From the NCBI RefSeq assembly GCF_023630175.1, contig NZ_JALLIN010000012.1, forward strand, positions 90,763 to 154,762: 64,000 bases of DNA, written 5' to 3'. Within the stretch, counting starts at the first letter, position 1; each line of letters opens with the position of its first letter. Under the pieces are notes generated by a model. The model was not told the DNA's origin. It did not search any database and saw only the letters and a program-made list of their open reading frames with translations. Of this stretch, positions 1 through 7,874 are shown one piece after another. A program made the position numbers and the translations under genes. The DNA is from Streptomyces cellostaticus. Its GTDB lineage: Bacteria; Actinomycetota; Actinomycetes; Streptomycetales; Streptomycetaceae.

Positions 1-66
1 TGCCGCCAGCGGCACCTGAGAGAGATCCACCAACTCGGTCTCGACATCGGCTGCCGACAGATCCAC
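1..66 (-). CDS. FxSxx-COOH RiPP precursor, N-terminal part only
   Basis: The first 22 codons of a minus-strand gene lie in the window and the rest is off the left edge. They read VDLSAADVETELVDLSQVPLAA from a GTG start. A strong ribosome binding site (GAGGGGGA) lies about 7 bases upstream. The segment 'LVDLSQVPLAA' matches the conserved leader pattern of actinobacterial FxSxx-COOH precursors, peptides crosslinked to cyclophanes by a radical SAM enzyme of the FxsB type. The diagnostic C-terminal FxSxx motif is outside the window, so the call rests on the leader pattern and the start signals. If correct, an FxsB-like enzyme should lie just to the left on the same strand. Confidence 0.6.
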   Translation of the reverse strand, partial: MDLSAADVETELVDLSQVPLAA

Positions 67-192
67 GGCTCGTCCCCCTCTTTTTCACGACAGCACACGC
101 GTCCCCTGTCATGGTTACCCAATCGATCGGGTTGCGAAAGATGGCCGCCCGCCGGGAGCACGACAAATGGCCATCCTCGCCGGGCCGCGCGT

Positions 193-1740
193 TCAGCCCG
201 ACGCCCTCGTCCCGTAAGGCGGTTCGCCGGCCGGGCGGCGCGGGCTCGGCCGGGCCGCGAGGACGGCGACGTCGTCCTCCGCGTGCCGGGCGTCCAGTGC
301 GGACAGGATGGTGTCCAGTACGTCGCCGACGCCCTGACCGGCCGGGAAGCGCAGGCCGGCCAGACGGGCCAGGGAGCGGTCGATGTCCTCGCCGCGGCGT
401 TCCACGAGACCGTCGGTGAACAGCACCAGGGTCTGCCCGGGGGACGCCGGGTGGGTGACCGAGTCGTATCCGCCCAGGCCGGTGCCGAGCGGTGGCCCGA
501 CCGGCACCGGCAGCAGCGCGGCCGCGCCGTCCGGGCCGATCAGCAGGGGCGGCAGATGGCCGGCGCCGGCCAGCGTGATCTGCCCCCGGCCGGGGTCGAC
601 GCGGGCCAGTAGACAGGTGGCCGGTCGTCGATCGGCCTCGCCGGAGGCGATGAAGTCCATCTGGCGCAGCACCCGGTGCGGCGGCAGGTCGGTGGCGGCG
701 ATGTAGCGCAGGGAGGAACGGTAGGCGTTCATGTCGACGGCGGCCTCCAGGCCGTGGCCCATGACGTCACCGACGACCAGCAGGGTGCGGCCGAAGTGCA
801 GCCGTACGGTCTCGCACCAGTCCCCGCCGACCAGCGTCCGGCCGCCCGCCGGGAGGTGGCGGACGGCGATGTCCAGGTTCGGGTGCGGTCGGCCGGGCTC
901 GGCCAGCAGCGCGCGCTGCAGGTCGCCGGTGGTCCGGCGGATCCGGTCATGGGTGCGGGCGTGCCTGATGTGCGAGGCGGCGCGCTCGGCGAGCAGGGCG
1001 AGCAGCTCGGCCTCGGCCCGGTCGTGGGGCGCGCCCCGACGGGCCGTGACCAGCAGGCCGTAATGGTCGCGGCCGCTGGTCACCGGCGTGACGAGGACGG
1101 AGCGGCCGGGGGTGCCGGGCGAGCCCCGGGCCCGGGTCCCGGGCGGCAGACCTCCCGCCGGCGATCCCGCCTCCCGGGCCGCGGCCAGGGCCCGGGAGGC
1201 ATCGGGCAGCAGCTCCGCCTCACCACTGACCGCCCGGTATCCGGAGCGGTCGCCACCCCCGTGGCCGGCCCCGGGCTCGCCGCCGCGGCCCGCGCCGGAG
1301 CGGCCGCCATGTCCCGGAGCGGTGCCGCCGTCGTGGCCCGACCCGGGCCGGCCGCCGTGCCCCCGGCCGGAGTCGCCGCCGAGGCTCGCGCCTGGGTCGC
1401 CGCCGTACCCCGGCTCGGTGTCGCCCCCGTTCCCCGGGCCGGTACCGGCCCCGTCCTCCGGGCCGGCGCCACCGCCGTAGCCCCCGTGGCCACGGCCGAT
1501 GTCGCCGCCGCGCAGGACGGCCGCCGTGCCGCCGGTCAGCCGCACGGCGGCCGCGGTCAGCTCGGCGCAGGTCTGCTCCTCGTCGAGCGTCGTGCCGATG
1601 CCGCCCAGCGCGGCCCGCAGGGCCGCCGACGGCGCCGCGCCGCCCTCCGGCCGGCCGGATCCGTCCGGCAGACGCCGGCCGCCGCCGGGCGCGGGCCCGC
1701 GGCGGGGCTGGATCCAGCGCGACACACCCCACACATGCAC
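193..1740 (-). CDS. SpoIIE-type PP2C serine/threonine phosphatase
   Basis: This 515-residue protein ends in a PP2C/SpoIIE phosphatase domain (about residues 290-500). Metal-binding signatures are GGDWCETVRL, VVGDVMGHGLEAA, a GAGHLPP block, FTDGLVERRGEDID and HAEDDVAVLAA. The part before it (about 40-78 and 170-275) looks like a GAF sensor that is interrupted at about residues 78-168 by a stretch of almost only Gly, Pro, Ser, His and charged residues. The enzyme class dephosphorylates serine or threonine, in Streptomyces usually on anti-anti-sigma factors, but no anti-sigma partner is encoded nearby. The start is uncertain: the GTG at 1740 lacks a ribosome binding site, and a GTG at 1725 is an alternative. 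It is soluble, with no membrane segment. Confidence 0.85.
   Translation of the reverse strand: MHVWGVSRWIQPRRGPAPGGGRRLPDGSGRPEGGAAPSAALRAALGGIGTTLDEEQTCAELTAAAVRLTGGTAAVLRGGDIGRGHGGYGGGAGPEDGAGTGPGNGGDTEPGYGGDPGASLGGDSGRGHGGRPGSGHDGGTAPGHGGRSGAGRGGEPGAGHGGGDRSGYRAVSGEAELLPDASRALAAAREAGSPAGGLPPGTRARGSPGTPGRSVLVTPVTSGRDHYGLLVTARRGAPHDRAEAELLALLAERAASHIRHARTHDRIRRTTGDLQRALLAEPGRPHPNLDIAVRHLPAGGRTLVGGDWCETVRLHFGRTLLVVGDVMGHGLEAAVDMNAYRSSLRYIAATDLPPHRVLRQMDFIASGEADRRPATCLLARVDPGRGQITLAGAGHLPPLLIGPDGAAALLPVPVGPPLGTGLGGYDSVTHPASPGQTLVLFTDGLVERRGEDIDRSLARLAGLRFPAGQGVGDVLDTILSALDARHAEDDVAVLAARPSPRRPAGEPPYGTRASG
1237..1509 (-). repeat. glycine-rich imperfect repeat inside the phosphatase gene
   Basis: About 90 codons encode imperfect units of the form GxGHGGxxGxGxGG. 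Both strands stay open across it because of the extreme GC content. It separates two halves of the GAF-like region and is probably a flexible linker grown by slipped replication. Confidence 0.7.
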
Positions 1741-1911
1741 AGAATCTCAAATCGGGACAATCCAGCCAGCCGGCATTCCCGCTCCCCGGCGGGATCCGCA
1801 CGGACCGCGGCCCGCCGTGACCGGGATCGCGGCGGCACCCGGCACGGCGGCCGAGCTCGGGCCGGCTCCCCCGGCACGAGGTCCGGGGCGACCGCGACGC
1901 GGTTCGAGCGG

Positions 1912-2565
1912 TCAGCGTTCGGCGGCGGCACCGGCGTCGCGTGGCGCGGGCAGCCCGGCGGCCGGGTCCTGGAAGTGCTGGAGCCCGGCGCGGAACTCGG
2001 CGGTCCAGTCTCCGGTCTCGGACTGCAGGTGGGTGCGGAGCTTGCCGGCCAGGTCACCGATCAGCAGCAGCCTGCGTTCGACCAGGGTCTGCTCCGGCAC
2101 GCCGGTCGGGTCCCGCAGCAGTTCGGCCGACCAGGCCAGCCGGAAGGCGCTCAGCTCGCCGCGCAGCGCCTGCGCCGCCGTCATGTCCCGCATCCAGGCC
2201 GTGGACAGACCGAAGAAGTGGTCGAAGCCCTTGCAGCCCGCGGCGACGGCCAGGAAGACATAGCCCCAGCTCTGGATGTCGGTGCCGGTGGCGGCGCCGG
2301 CCAGCGGGATCACGGTGCCGGTCGTCGCGAGGACGATCATCAGAACGCGAACGAGGCGGGAGCCGCGCCGTTTGCGGCGCTTGTCCCGCAGGTACCACTC
2401 GATGGCGTCCTCGGCCTCCTGCTCGGCCCAGACGCGCAGCGACTCGACCGACCCCAGTCGCTCGTGCGGCGTACCGGTGGTGAGCGCCGGGAAGGCCCTG
2501 CCCCGCAGATCCCGCCCGCCCGTCGGACCACCACCCGACCGGCCGGCCCCCGTGCTCCCCGTCAA
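1912..2565 (-). CDS. SLATT domain membrane protein
   Basis: This is a 217-residue protein with a disordered Gly/Ser-rich start and then 'HERLGSVESLRVWAEQEA'. Two hydrophobic segments lie at about residues 72-92 and 100-116, followed by a long amphipathic helical tail. This is the SLATT pattern, a predicted two-helix membrane module that comparative genomics links to nucleotide-signal or conflict systems, where it is thought to form pores. No cyclase, NUDIX or reverse-transcriptase partner is encoded next to it. It lies 171 bp upstream of the phosphatase gene on the same strand and could share a transcript with it. Its biochemical function is not established. Confidence 0.75.
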   Translation of the reverse strand: MTGSTGAGRSGGGPTGGRDLRGRAFPALTTGTPHERLGSVESLRVWAEQEAEDAIEWYLRDKRRKRRGSRLVRVLMIVLATTGTVIPLAGAATGTDIQSWGYVFLAVAAGCKGFDHFFGLSTAWMRDMTAAQALRGELSAFRLAWSAELLRDPTGVPEQTLVERRLLLIGDLAGKLRTHLQSETGDWTAEFRAGLQHFQDPAAGLPAPRDAGAAAER

Positions 2566-2674
2566 CTCACCCTCCCCGGCAGGGTATTGCCAGCAGGGTA
2601 GCGGACACGGCCGTCACGGGCAGCCGTCGCAGCCGCCTCGGCGGAGACCTCTCCTCGACGGGCGGACATGTGCC

Positions 2675-2730
2675 GCGTCAGCCGGGGTTCGCCCCGTCGC
2701 GATGCCGGGCGGGCGAACCCCGGCTGACGC
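2675..2730. repeat. perfect 20-bp inverted repeat
   Basis: Arms at 2675-2694 and 2711-2730 are exact reverse complements, with the left arm reading GCGTCAGCCGGGGTTCGCCC, around a 16-base loop. The same sequence, slightly diverged, ends the repeat at 4925-5025, so this is part of a dispersed family and not only a terminator. Confidence 0.85.
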
Positions 2731-2739
2731 CGCACCGAG

Positions 2740-2897
2740 GGCTGTCCCGGAATCCCCGGTGGGTCGGCGCGCGGCGCCGGATGCGGCGCGTCGCACGGCG
2801 GAGGGCCGTCCTCGTACGGGGCGTGTCCGGGCGATCCGGAAACGCGGCGAGGTGCCGTGGCCGTCGTCGTGCGCCCGCCGGGGATCGCGGGACAGCC
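2740..2897. repeat. MITE-like intergenic element, copy A
   Basis: This 158-bp element begins GGCTGTCCCGGAATCCCC and ends with its reverse complement at 16 of 18 positions, so it has terminal inverted repeats. The whole element aligns by eye with copy B at 18436-18602. There is no reading frame of note. It fills the space between the SLATT gene and msrB (2598-3007), where I see no gene. Confidence 0.7.
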
Positions 2898-3007
2898 GTT
2901 AGGCGTAGGTGGACGCGCCGTGCCCACGGACCCGGAAAGCGGCCCTGTCCCGGAGATGGTCCCAGGTCAGGGCCGCAAAGGCAGACGAGCCGAGCCACCC
3001 GCCAGGA

Positions 3008-3415
3008 TCAGCCCTCCGCCGGCGCCAGCCGCAGCGAGACGCTGTTGATGCAGTACCGCTGGTCGGTCGGGGTGGGATAGCCCTCGCCCTCGAAGACATG
3101 GCCGAGGTGGGAGCCGCAGCGGGCGCAGCGCACCTCGGTGCGGACCATGCCGTGCGAGCGGTCCTGGACCAGTTCGACGGCGTCGGTGTCCTTGGGGTCG
3201 TAGAAGGACGGCCAGCCGCAGTGCGACGCGAACTTGGTGTCCGAGGTGAACAGTTCGGCGCCGCAGGCACGGCAGGAGTAGACGCCCTCGGTCTTGGTGT
3301 CGGTGTACTCACCGGTGAAGGCCGGCTCGGTGCCGGCCTGGCGCAGCACGGCGTACTCGGCCGGAGTCAGCTCCGCCCGCCACTGCTCGTCCGGCTTCTC
3401 GACGCTGTACGACAT
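3008..3415 (-). CDS. msrB: peptide-methionine (R)-S-oxide reductase
   Basis: The 135-residue MsrB reduces methionine-R-sulfoxide in proteins. Zinc-binding CxxC pairs are visible (YSCRACGAEL and RCARCGSHLG), as is the catalytic block 'RYCINSVSLRL', where the cysteine is the nucleophile. 'HCGWPSFY' and 'HLGHVF' are family signatures. The start is the ATG at 3415 because GAGG sits just before it; an upstream in-frame ATG at 3433 would overlap the murC stop. It follows murC by 14 bases on the same strand, so the two are probably co-transcribed. Confidence 0.95.
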   Translation of the reverse strand: MSYSVEKPDEQWRAELTPAEYAVLRQAGTEPAFTGEYTDTKTEGVYSCRACGAELFTSDTKFASHCGWPSFYDPKDTDAVELVQDRSHGMVRTEVRCARCGSHLGHVFEGEGYPTPTDQRYCINSVSLRLAPAEG

Positions 3416-3429
3416 GAGCCTCAGCCCCT

Positions 3430-4821
3430 TCACTGCTGCGACAGGCGGTCCAGGATCTTCGGGCCCAGGTCGGTCACGTCGCCCGCGCCCATGGTGAGAA
3501 CGAGATCACCGGGCTTCGCCATTCCCGCGATCACGGCGGGGATCTCCGCCTTGTCGTGGACGGCGGTGACGTCGGCGCCGGCCGCGCGCGCGGCCTCGAT
3601 GATCAGCTCGCTGGTCACCCCGGGGATCGGGTCCTCACGGGCCGGGTAGATGTCCAGTACGACGGAGGCGTCGGCGAGCGCCAGCGACTGGCCCATCTCC
3701 TTGCCCAGCTCCTGGGTGCGGGAGAACAGGTGCGGCTGGAAGACGACCAGGATGCGCGCGTCGCCGGCGGCGGCGCGCATGGCCTCCAGGTCGGCGGTCA
3801 TCTCCGTGGGGTGGTGGGCGTAGGAGTCGATGACCTGCACCCCGGCCGCCTCACCCTTGAGCTGCAGGCGCCGCTTGACGCCGGTGTACGCGGCGAGCGC
3901 GGACGCGAGACCGGCGGGCGGGACGCCGAGGGCGGCGCCCGCGGCGAGCGCGGCGACGGCGTTGAGGGCGTAGTGCCGGCCGGGGACGGAGACGGTGAAC
4001 GTCAGCTCCCGCCCGTCGAGCACCGCGGTCACCTGGCTGCGCAGCCCCTGCGGGACGATGGAGAGCACCCGCACGTCCGCGTCCTCGGCCTCGCCGTAGG
4101 TGACGCACCGCACCGCTCCGGCCAGCCGCCGAGTGAGTTCGCGGGCGCCCTCGTGGTCGGCGGAGACCACCAGTGTGCCGCCGGGCACGATCCGGCCGGC
4201 GAAGGTCTCGAAGGACTCGTAGATCTCTTCCATCGAGGCGTAGTTGGCGTGGTGGTCGAGCTCGACGTTGAGGACGATGGCGACCTCGGGCGCGTACTTG
4301 TGGAAGCTGCGGTCCGATTCGTCGGCCTCTGCGACGAAGATGTCGCCGTCGCCGTGCAGCGCGTTGGAGCCGGGCGCGTCCAGGTCGCCGCCGATGGCGT
4401 ACGACGGCCGCAGGCCCAGCTCGCCGAGGGACACGGCCAGCATGGACGTGGTGGTGGTCTTGCCGTGGGTGCCCGCCACGGCGATCGGCCGCAGCCCCTC
4501 CATCAGCGCGGCGAGCGCGTCCGAGCGGTGCACCACCGGGATGCCCAGCTCGGCGGCGCGCACCAGTTCCGGGTTGTCCTCGCGGATGGCGGACGACACC
4601 ACGACGCAGCTCGCGTCGTCGGCGAGGTGACCGGCGGCGTGCCCGATGTGCACGGTCGCGCCGAGGGCTCGCAGCGCGTCGGCGGTCGCCGACTCCCTGG
4701 CGTCGCTGCCGGCCACCGCGGCGCCGCGCTGGGCGAGGATCTTGGCGATCCCCGACATCCCGGCGCCGCCGATGCCGATGAAGTGCGGTCGGTCCATGGC
4801 GGCAGGAAGTCCGGGTGCCAT
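3430..4821 (-). CDS. murC: UDP-N-acetylmuramate-L-alanine ligase
   Basis: MurC (463 residues) adds L-alanine to UDP-MurNAc with ATP, the first amino-acid step of peptidoglycan precursor synthesis in the cytoplasm. The N-terminal Rossmann motif GIGGAGMSGIA is at about residue 15, the Mur ligase P-loop GTHGKTTTTSM is in the middle, and the C-terminal YAHHPTEM and QPHLFSRT blocks are present. The start ATG at 4821 has GGGAG 8 bases upstream and gives the usual family length. The longer open frame to 5025 has unrelated composition and runs into a repeat element. msrB follows in the same operon, and the gene stands away from the main mur/fts cluster. Confidence 0.97.
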   Translation of the reverse strand: MAPGLPAAMDRPHFIGIGGAGMSGIAKILAQRGAAVAGSDARESATADALRALGATVHIGHAAGHLADDASCVVVSSAIREDNPELVRAAELGIPVVHRSDALAALMEGLRPIAVAGTHGKTTTTSMLAVSLGELGLRPSYAIGGDLDAPGSNALHGDGDIFVAEADESDRSFHKYAPEVAIVLNVELDHHANYASMEEIYESFETFAGRIVPGGTLVVSADHEGARELTRRLAGAVRCVTYGEAEDADVRVLSIVPQGLRSQVTAVLDGRELTFTVSVPGRHYALNAVAALAAGAALGVPPAGLASALAAYTGVKRRLQLKGEAAGVQVIDSYAHHPTEMTADLEAMRAAAGDARILVVFQPHLFSRTQELGKEMGQSLALADASVVLDIYPAREDPIPGVTSELIIEAARAAGADVTAVHDKAEIPAVIAGMAKPGDLVLTMGAGDVTDLGPKILDRLSQQ

Positions 4822-4924
4822 GCGCGTTTCTCCCAAGATCCGGTACGGGCTGAGCGTGCCTGGTGCCGCGCCGGTCAGGGGCTGCCCGTCGAGGAGCGGC
4901 GTCCGGCGGGTGCTCTCGGTGCGC

Positions 4925-5025
4925 GGGCCGGTGGCCCTCGTACGGGATGTACTCGGGCCCTCGGCCGGTGCGGCGAGAGTGCCCGCCGGGCGTGGCGGCG
5001 GGGCGGACCCCGGCCGACGCGGCAC
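4925..5025. repeat. dispersed intergenic repeat, copy C
   Basis: The sequence from CCTCGTACGGGATGTACTCG onwards matches the inner part of copy A (2809-2880). Its right end, read as reverse complement, matches 2672-2714 closely. It lies between murC and the next minus-strand gene, upstream of murC, and has no reading frame of its own. Confidence 0.6.
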
Positions 5026-5088
5026 TAGCCTATGCGCTCGCGCCCGGCCTCCTTCGCAACGGGCACGGCGCCTCCGGCCGCCGCCGCG

Positions 5089-5559
5089 TCAGTCCTCGCC
5101 GTGCGCGAAGAGCTTCAGCACCGGCACACCCACCTTGTGCCGGGCCCGGGAGGCCCAGTCCCGGTGGAAGAACTCCTCCACGTAGTGCGGAGCGGTCAGC
5201 ACGATCACCTCGTCCGCGCCCGCCTCGCCGACGAGTGCCTTGAGCGCGTCCAGCGGATGGTCCTCGACGAGCCGCCCCTGCGCCTCGCTGCCCGCGGCGC
5301 GCAGCGCCCGCAGGGAGACCGCCAGGGCCTTCTCGGCGGGCTCCTTCGCGGCCTCGCCCTCCGGCATCCTGCCCTCGCGGACGGCGTCGTCCAGTTCGCC
5401 GAGCGCGATGTCGTCGATGGCCCGCAGCAGGCGGTCCTGGTCGCCGCGCGGCTGGAGAAGCACGTGGAACGAGACCGGCTCGTCCCCGTGCAGGGTGGTG
5501 ACGAACTCCACGTCGACCGACGACAAGGCCTTCTCGATCATCAGAACGCTAGTGAACAC
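5089..5559 (-). CDS. small conserved protein of unknown function
   Basis: This is a 156-residue soluble acidic protein. The start is a GTG at 5559 with GAGAGG 6 bases upstream. The sequence contains a long helical region (about 40-105) and then 'ADEVIVLTAPHYVEEFFHRDW', a hydrophobic strand followed by charged residues that resembles the end of a universal-stress-type alpha/beta fold. As I recall, Streptomyces homologues are often labelled indole-3-glycerol phosphate synthase, but no TrpC catalytic motif is visible and it is far too short for that enzyme. I assign no function. It stands alone between a repeat element and a hairpin. Confidence 0.75.
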   Translation of the reverse strand: MFTSVLMIEKALSSVDVEFVTTLHGDEPVSFHVLLQPRGDQDRLLRAIDDIALGELDDAVREGRMPEGEAAKEPAEKALAVSLRALRAAGSEAQGRLVEDHPLDALKALVGEAGADEVIVLTAPHYVEEFFHRDWASRARHKVGVPVLKLFAHGED

Positions 5560-5642
5560 CCGGCGCCTCTCTCCTCCCGTGGGCCCGGCAGGGCCCTGCG
5601 GAAACCATCCTGCCCCGTGATCGCACGGCTAGACCGGACTTG

Positions 5643-5675
5643 GGGGCTGTCCGGTGGATCACACCGGACAGCCCC
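5643..5675 (-). terminator. hairpin terminator after the RibD-C gene
   Basis: A perfect 14-bp stem (left arm GGGGCTGTCCGGTG) closes a 5-base loop. It lies 46 bases past the stop of the minus-strand reductase gene and upstream of the next one. There is no U tract, which is normal for high-GC actinobacteria. Confidence 0.75.
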
Positions 5676-5721
5676 AGTCTGCCCGCCCCGGAGCGGCACG
5701 GACCGACACATTCCATCGCTT

Positions 5722-6495
5722 TCAGGGCCGGCTGTACCGGCTGAACAGGAATCCCTCCTCCTCCAGCAGGGACACCAGGGCGAAACGGCACGGGACGGCG
5801 ACGGACGGTCCCCCCGCGATGCGCTGCGCGTCCCCGGCGGTGAGCATCGGCGAGACGGTCAGGCACAGCTCGTCCAGCACCCCGGCGGCCACGAACCGGC
5901 CGAGCAGCCTGGGACCGCCCTCGGTGAGCAGCCGGGTGTACCCGAGGCCGGCGAGGGCGCTCACCGCGCGGGCCGGGTCGACGTCCACGCCCTCACCGGC
6001 GAAGACCACCCGGGCGCCGGCCTTCCGGGCGGCGGAGACCCGGTCCGGGGCCGCCGCCGCGCCGGTCACGATCACGGTCGGCACCAGGGGCGAGGTGAAC
6101 AGCGGAAGGGAGAAGTCCAGCTCCAGGCCGGCGGTGACGACCGCGATCGCCGGGGCCGCACCCTGGCCGGCGGCCTGCCGGGCCGCCGCGAACTCGGCAC
6201 GCGCGCGTGCGGGCCGGTAGCCCTCCTGCCGTACCGTCTCCGCGCCGACCACGATCACGTCCGCGAGCGCGCGCAGGGTGCCGAAGACGCGCATGTCGGC
6301 CGCGCTGGAGATGGGCTGGGAGCGCCCCTCGTGCTGGGCGGCACCGTCGAGGGTGGCGACCATGTTGGCGCGCAGCCACGGCCGCGGGGCGCCGGCGGCG
6401 GGCTTCGGGTAGGCGTAGGCGGCGGCCAGCTCGGCGAGGCTCCACTCCCGGGCCTGGTCTGGTGTTTCGTCGGTCACAGGGAACAGGCGTCGCAT
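5722..6495 (-). CDS. RibD C-terminal-type (pyrimidine) reductase
   Basis: This 257-residue protein consists of the dihydrofolate-reductase-like fold of the RibD C-terminal domain. Signatures are 'MVATLDGAAQHEGRSQPIS', 'ADVIVVGAETVRQEGYRP', 'LLTEGGPRLLG' and 'DELCLTVSPML'. The family reduces the ribose of 5-amino-6-ribosylaminouracil phosphate with NADPH in riboflavin synthesis. The deaminase domain of true RibD is absent and no rib genes are nearby, so this may be a stand-alone paralogue with another substrate. The ATG at 6495 is chosen for family length; its ribosome binding site is weak. It diverges from zapE with only 37 bases between the starts. Confidence 0.85.
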   Translation of the reverse strand: MRRLFPVTDETPDQAREWSLAELAAAYAYPKPAAGAPRPWLRANMVATLDGAAQHEGRSQPISSAADMRVFGTLRALADVIVVGAETVRQEGYRPARARAEFAAARQAAGQGAAPAIAVVTAGLELDFSLPLFTSPLVPTVIVTGAAAAPDRVSAARKAGARVVFAGEGVDVDPARAVSALAGLGYTRLLTEGGPRLLGRFVAAGVLDELCLTVSPMLTAGDAQRIAGGPSVAVPCRFALVSLLEEEGFLFSRYSRP

Positions 6496-6532
6496 GTCGT
6501 GCAGTGTGACACGGCGCTTAGCATGGGTAACC

Positions 6533-7636
6533 GTGTCGTCCTCCACCGCAGCCCATGGTTCCAGTCCCCTGACCGACGCGGGTCCGCTGTCCCTCACCGC
6601 CCGCGAGCCGCACGTCCCCGCGGACCGGCTGGTCGCCGAGATGGTGCCGCCACCGCGCTTCGACTCGGTGCGCTTCGCCACCTACATCCCGGACCCGAAC
6701 CAGCCGAGCCAGACCGAGGCCGTGCGGGTGCTGGAGGGGTTCGCGGCCGGGCTCGGCGGCGCGCACGCCACGGGCGCCGGCAGGCGGGGCTTCCTCGGTT
6801 TCGGCCGGGCCAAGGCGCCCAGGACCCCGGCGGGCCCCCGCGGGGTCTACCTGGACGGCGGCTACGGCGTCGGCAAGACCCACCTGCTCGCCTCCCTGTG
6901 GCACGCCACCCCGGCCGAGCCCTCGCTCAAGGCGTTCGGCACCTTCGTGGAGCTGACCAACCTGGTGGGCGCCCTCGGCTTCCAGCAGACGGTGCAGACG
7001 CTCAGCGGCCACCGGCTGCTGTGCATCGACGAGTTCGAGCTGGACGACCCGGGCGACACCGTGCTGGTCTCCACGCTGCTCGGCAGGCTGGTCGAGGCGG
7101 GCGTGGCGCTCGCCGCCACCTCCAACACGCTGCCCGGCAAGCTCGGCGAGGGCCGGTTCGCCGCCGCCGACTTCCTGCGTGAGATCCAGGGCCTGTCGGC
7201 CCACTTCCGCGCCCTGCGGATCGACGGCGAGGACTACCGCCACCGGGGTCTGCCCGAGGCGCCGGCGCCGTTCACGGACGAGCAGGTGACGAAGGCCGCG
7301 TACGCCACGGCGGGCGCCTCGCTGGACGACTTCCCGCATCTGCTGGAGCACCTGGCGAAGGTGCACCCGAGCCGGTACGGCGCGCTGACGGACGGGCTGA
7401 GCGCGGTGTGCCTCACCGATGTGACGCCGGTGCCGGACCAGTCGACGGCGCTGCGGCTGGTGGTGCTGGCGGACCGGCTGTACGACCGTGAGGTGCCCGT
7501 GCTGGCCTCGGGGCTGCCCTTCGACCGGCTGTTCAGTGAGGAGATGCTGAACGGCGGCTACCGCAAGAAGTACTTCCGCGCGATATCGCGGCTCACCGCG
7601 CTGGCCCGGGACGCGAAGGGCCTCGTCGTCTCATAG
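6533..7636 (+). CDS. zapE: ZapE/AFG1-like ATPase
   Basis: This AAA-type P-loop ATPase of the AFG1/ZapE family has about 367 residues. Walker A is GGYGVGKTHL and Walker B is LLCIDEFELDDPGD. Sensor and arginine-finger regions follow ('AATSNTLPGKLGEGRF', 'LFSEEMLNGGYRKKYFRAISRL'). In E. coli ZapE acts at the division septum; the role in Streptomyces is not known to me. The GTG at 6533 is chosen because the conserved part starts soon after it, but its ribosome binding site is poor and a start further upstream is possible. The protein is soluble. Confidence 0.9.
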   Translation: MSSSTAAHGSSPLTDAGPLSLTAREPHVPADRLVAEMVPPPRFDSVRFATYIPDPNQPSQTEAVRVLEGFAAGLGGAHATGAGRRGFLGFGRAKAPRTPAGPRGVYLDGGYGVGKTHLLASLWHATPAEPSLKAFGTFVELTNLVGALGFQQTVQTLSGHRLLCIDEFELDDPGDTVLVSTLLGRLVEAGVALAATSNTLPGKLGEGRFAAADFLREIQGLSAHFRALRIDGEDYRHRGLPEAPAPFTDEQVTKAAYATAGASLDDFPHLLEHLAKVHPSRYGALTDGLSAVCLTDVTPVPDQSTALRLVVLADRLYDREVPVLASGLPFDRLFSEEMLNGGYRKKYFRAISRLTALARDAKGLVVS

Positions 7637-7683
7637 CCCATGGCCGCGCGGCCCACCGCCCCGCAGCCCCACGACTCGCGCTC

Positions 7684-7731
7684 CGTCACCTCGCGCCCCC
7701 GTCACCTCGCGCCCCCGTCACCTCGCGGCCC
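7684..7731. repeat. 16-bp tandem repeat, three copies
   Basis: The unit CGTCACCTCGCGCCCC occurs at 7684-7699 and 7700-7715, with a near-copy at 7716-7731; a decayed fourth unit follows. It is probably slippage-derived. Confidence 0.85.
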
Positions 7732-7874
7732 GGCGACTCGCGGCCCGATACCCCGCAGCCCAGCACCTGGCCGGCCAGTGCCGCGTCGATATTCGTTCGG
7801 GACCCGTCGGGTCAAGAGCCGGTTCGCGCCATGCGAACCGCACTTTTCACGCTCTTTTGCGCGCTTCACCCTCA

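Noticed and set aside
676..2601. Long plus-strand open frame opposite the phosphatase and SLATT genes
   Set aside because: It has no ribosome binding site, an Arg/Gly/Gln-rich translation and no domain; it mirrors the genes on the other strand.
5089..5559. Indole-3-glycerol phosphate synthase
   Set aside because: The protein is about 156 residues and lacks the TrpC barrel motifs, and no trp genes are nearby.
7684..7731. Tandem repeat considered as a CRISPR remnant
   Set aside because: Units are adjacent without spacers and there are no cas genes.
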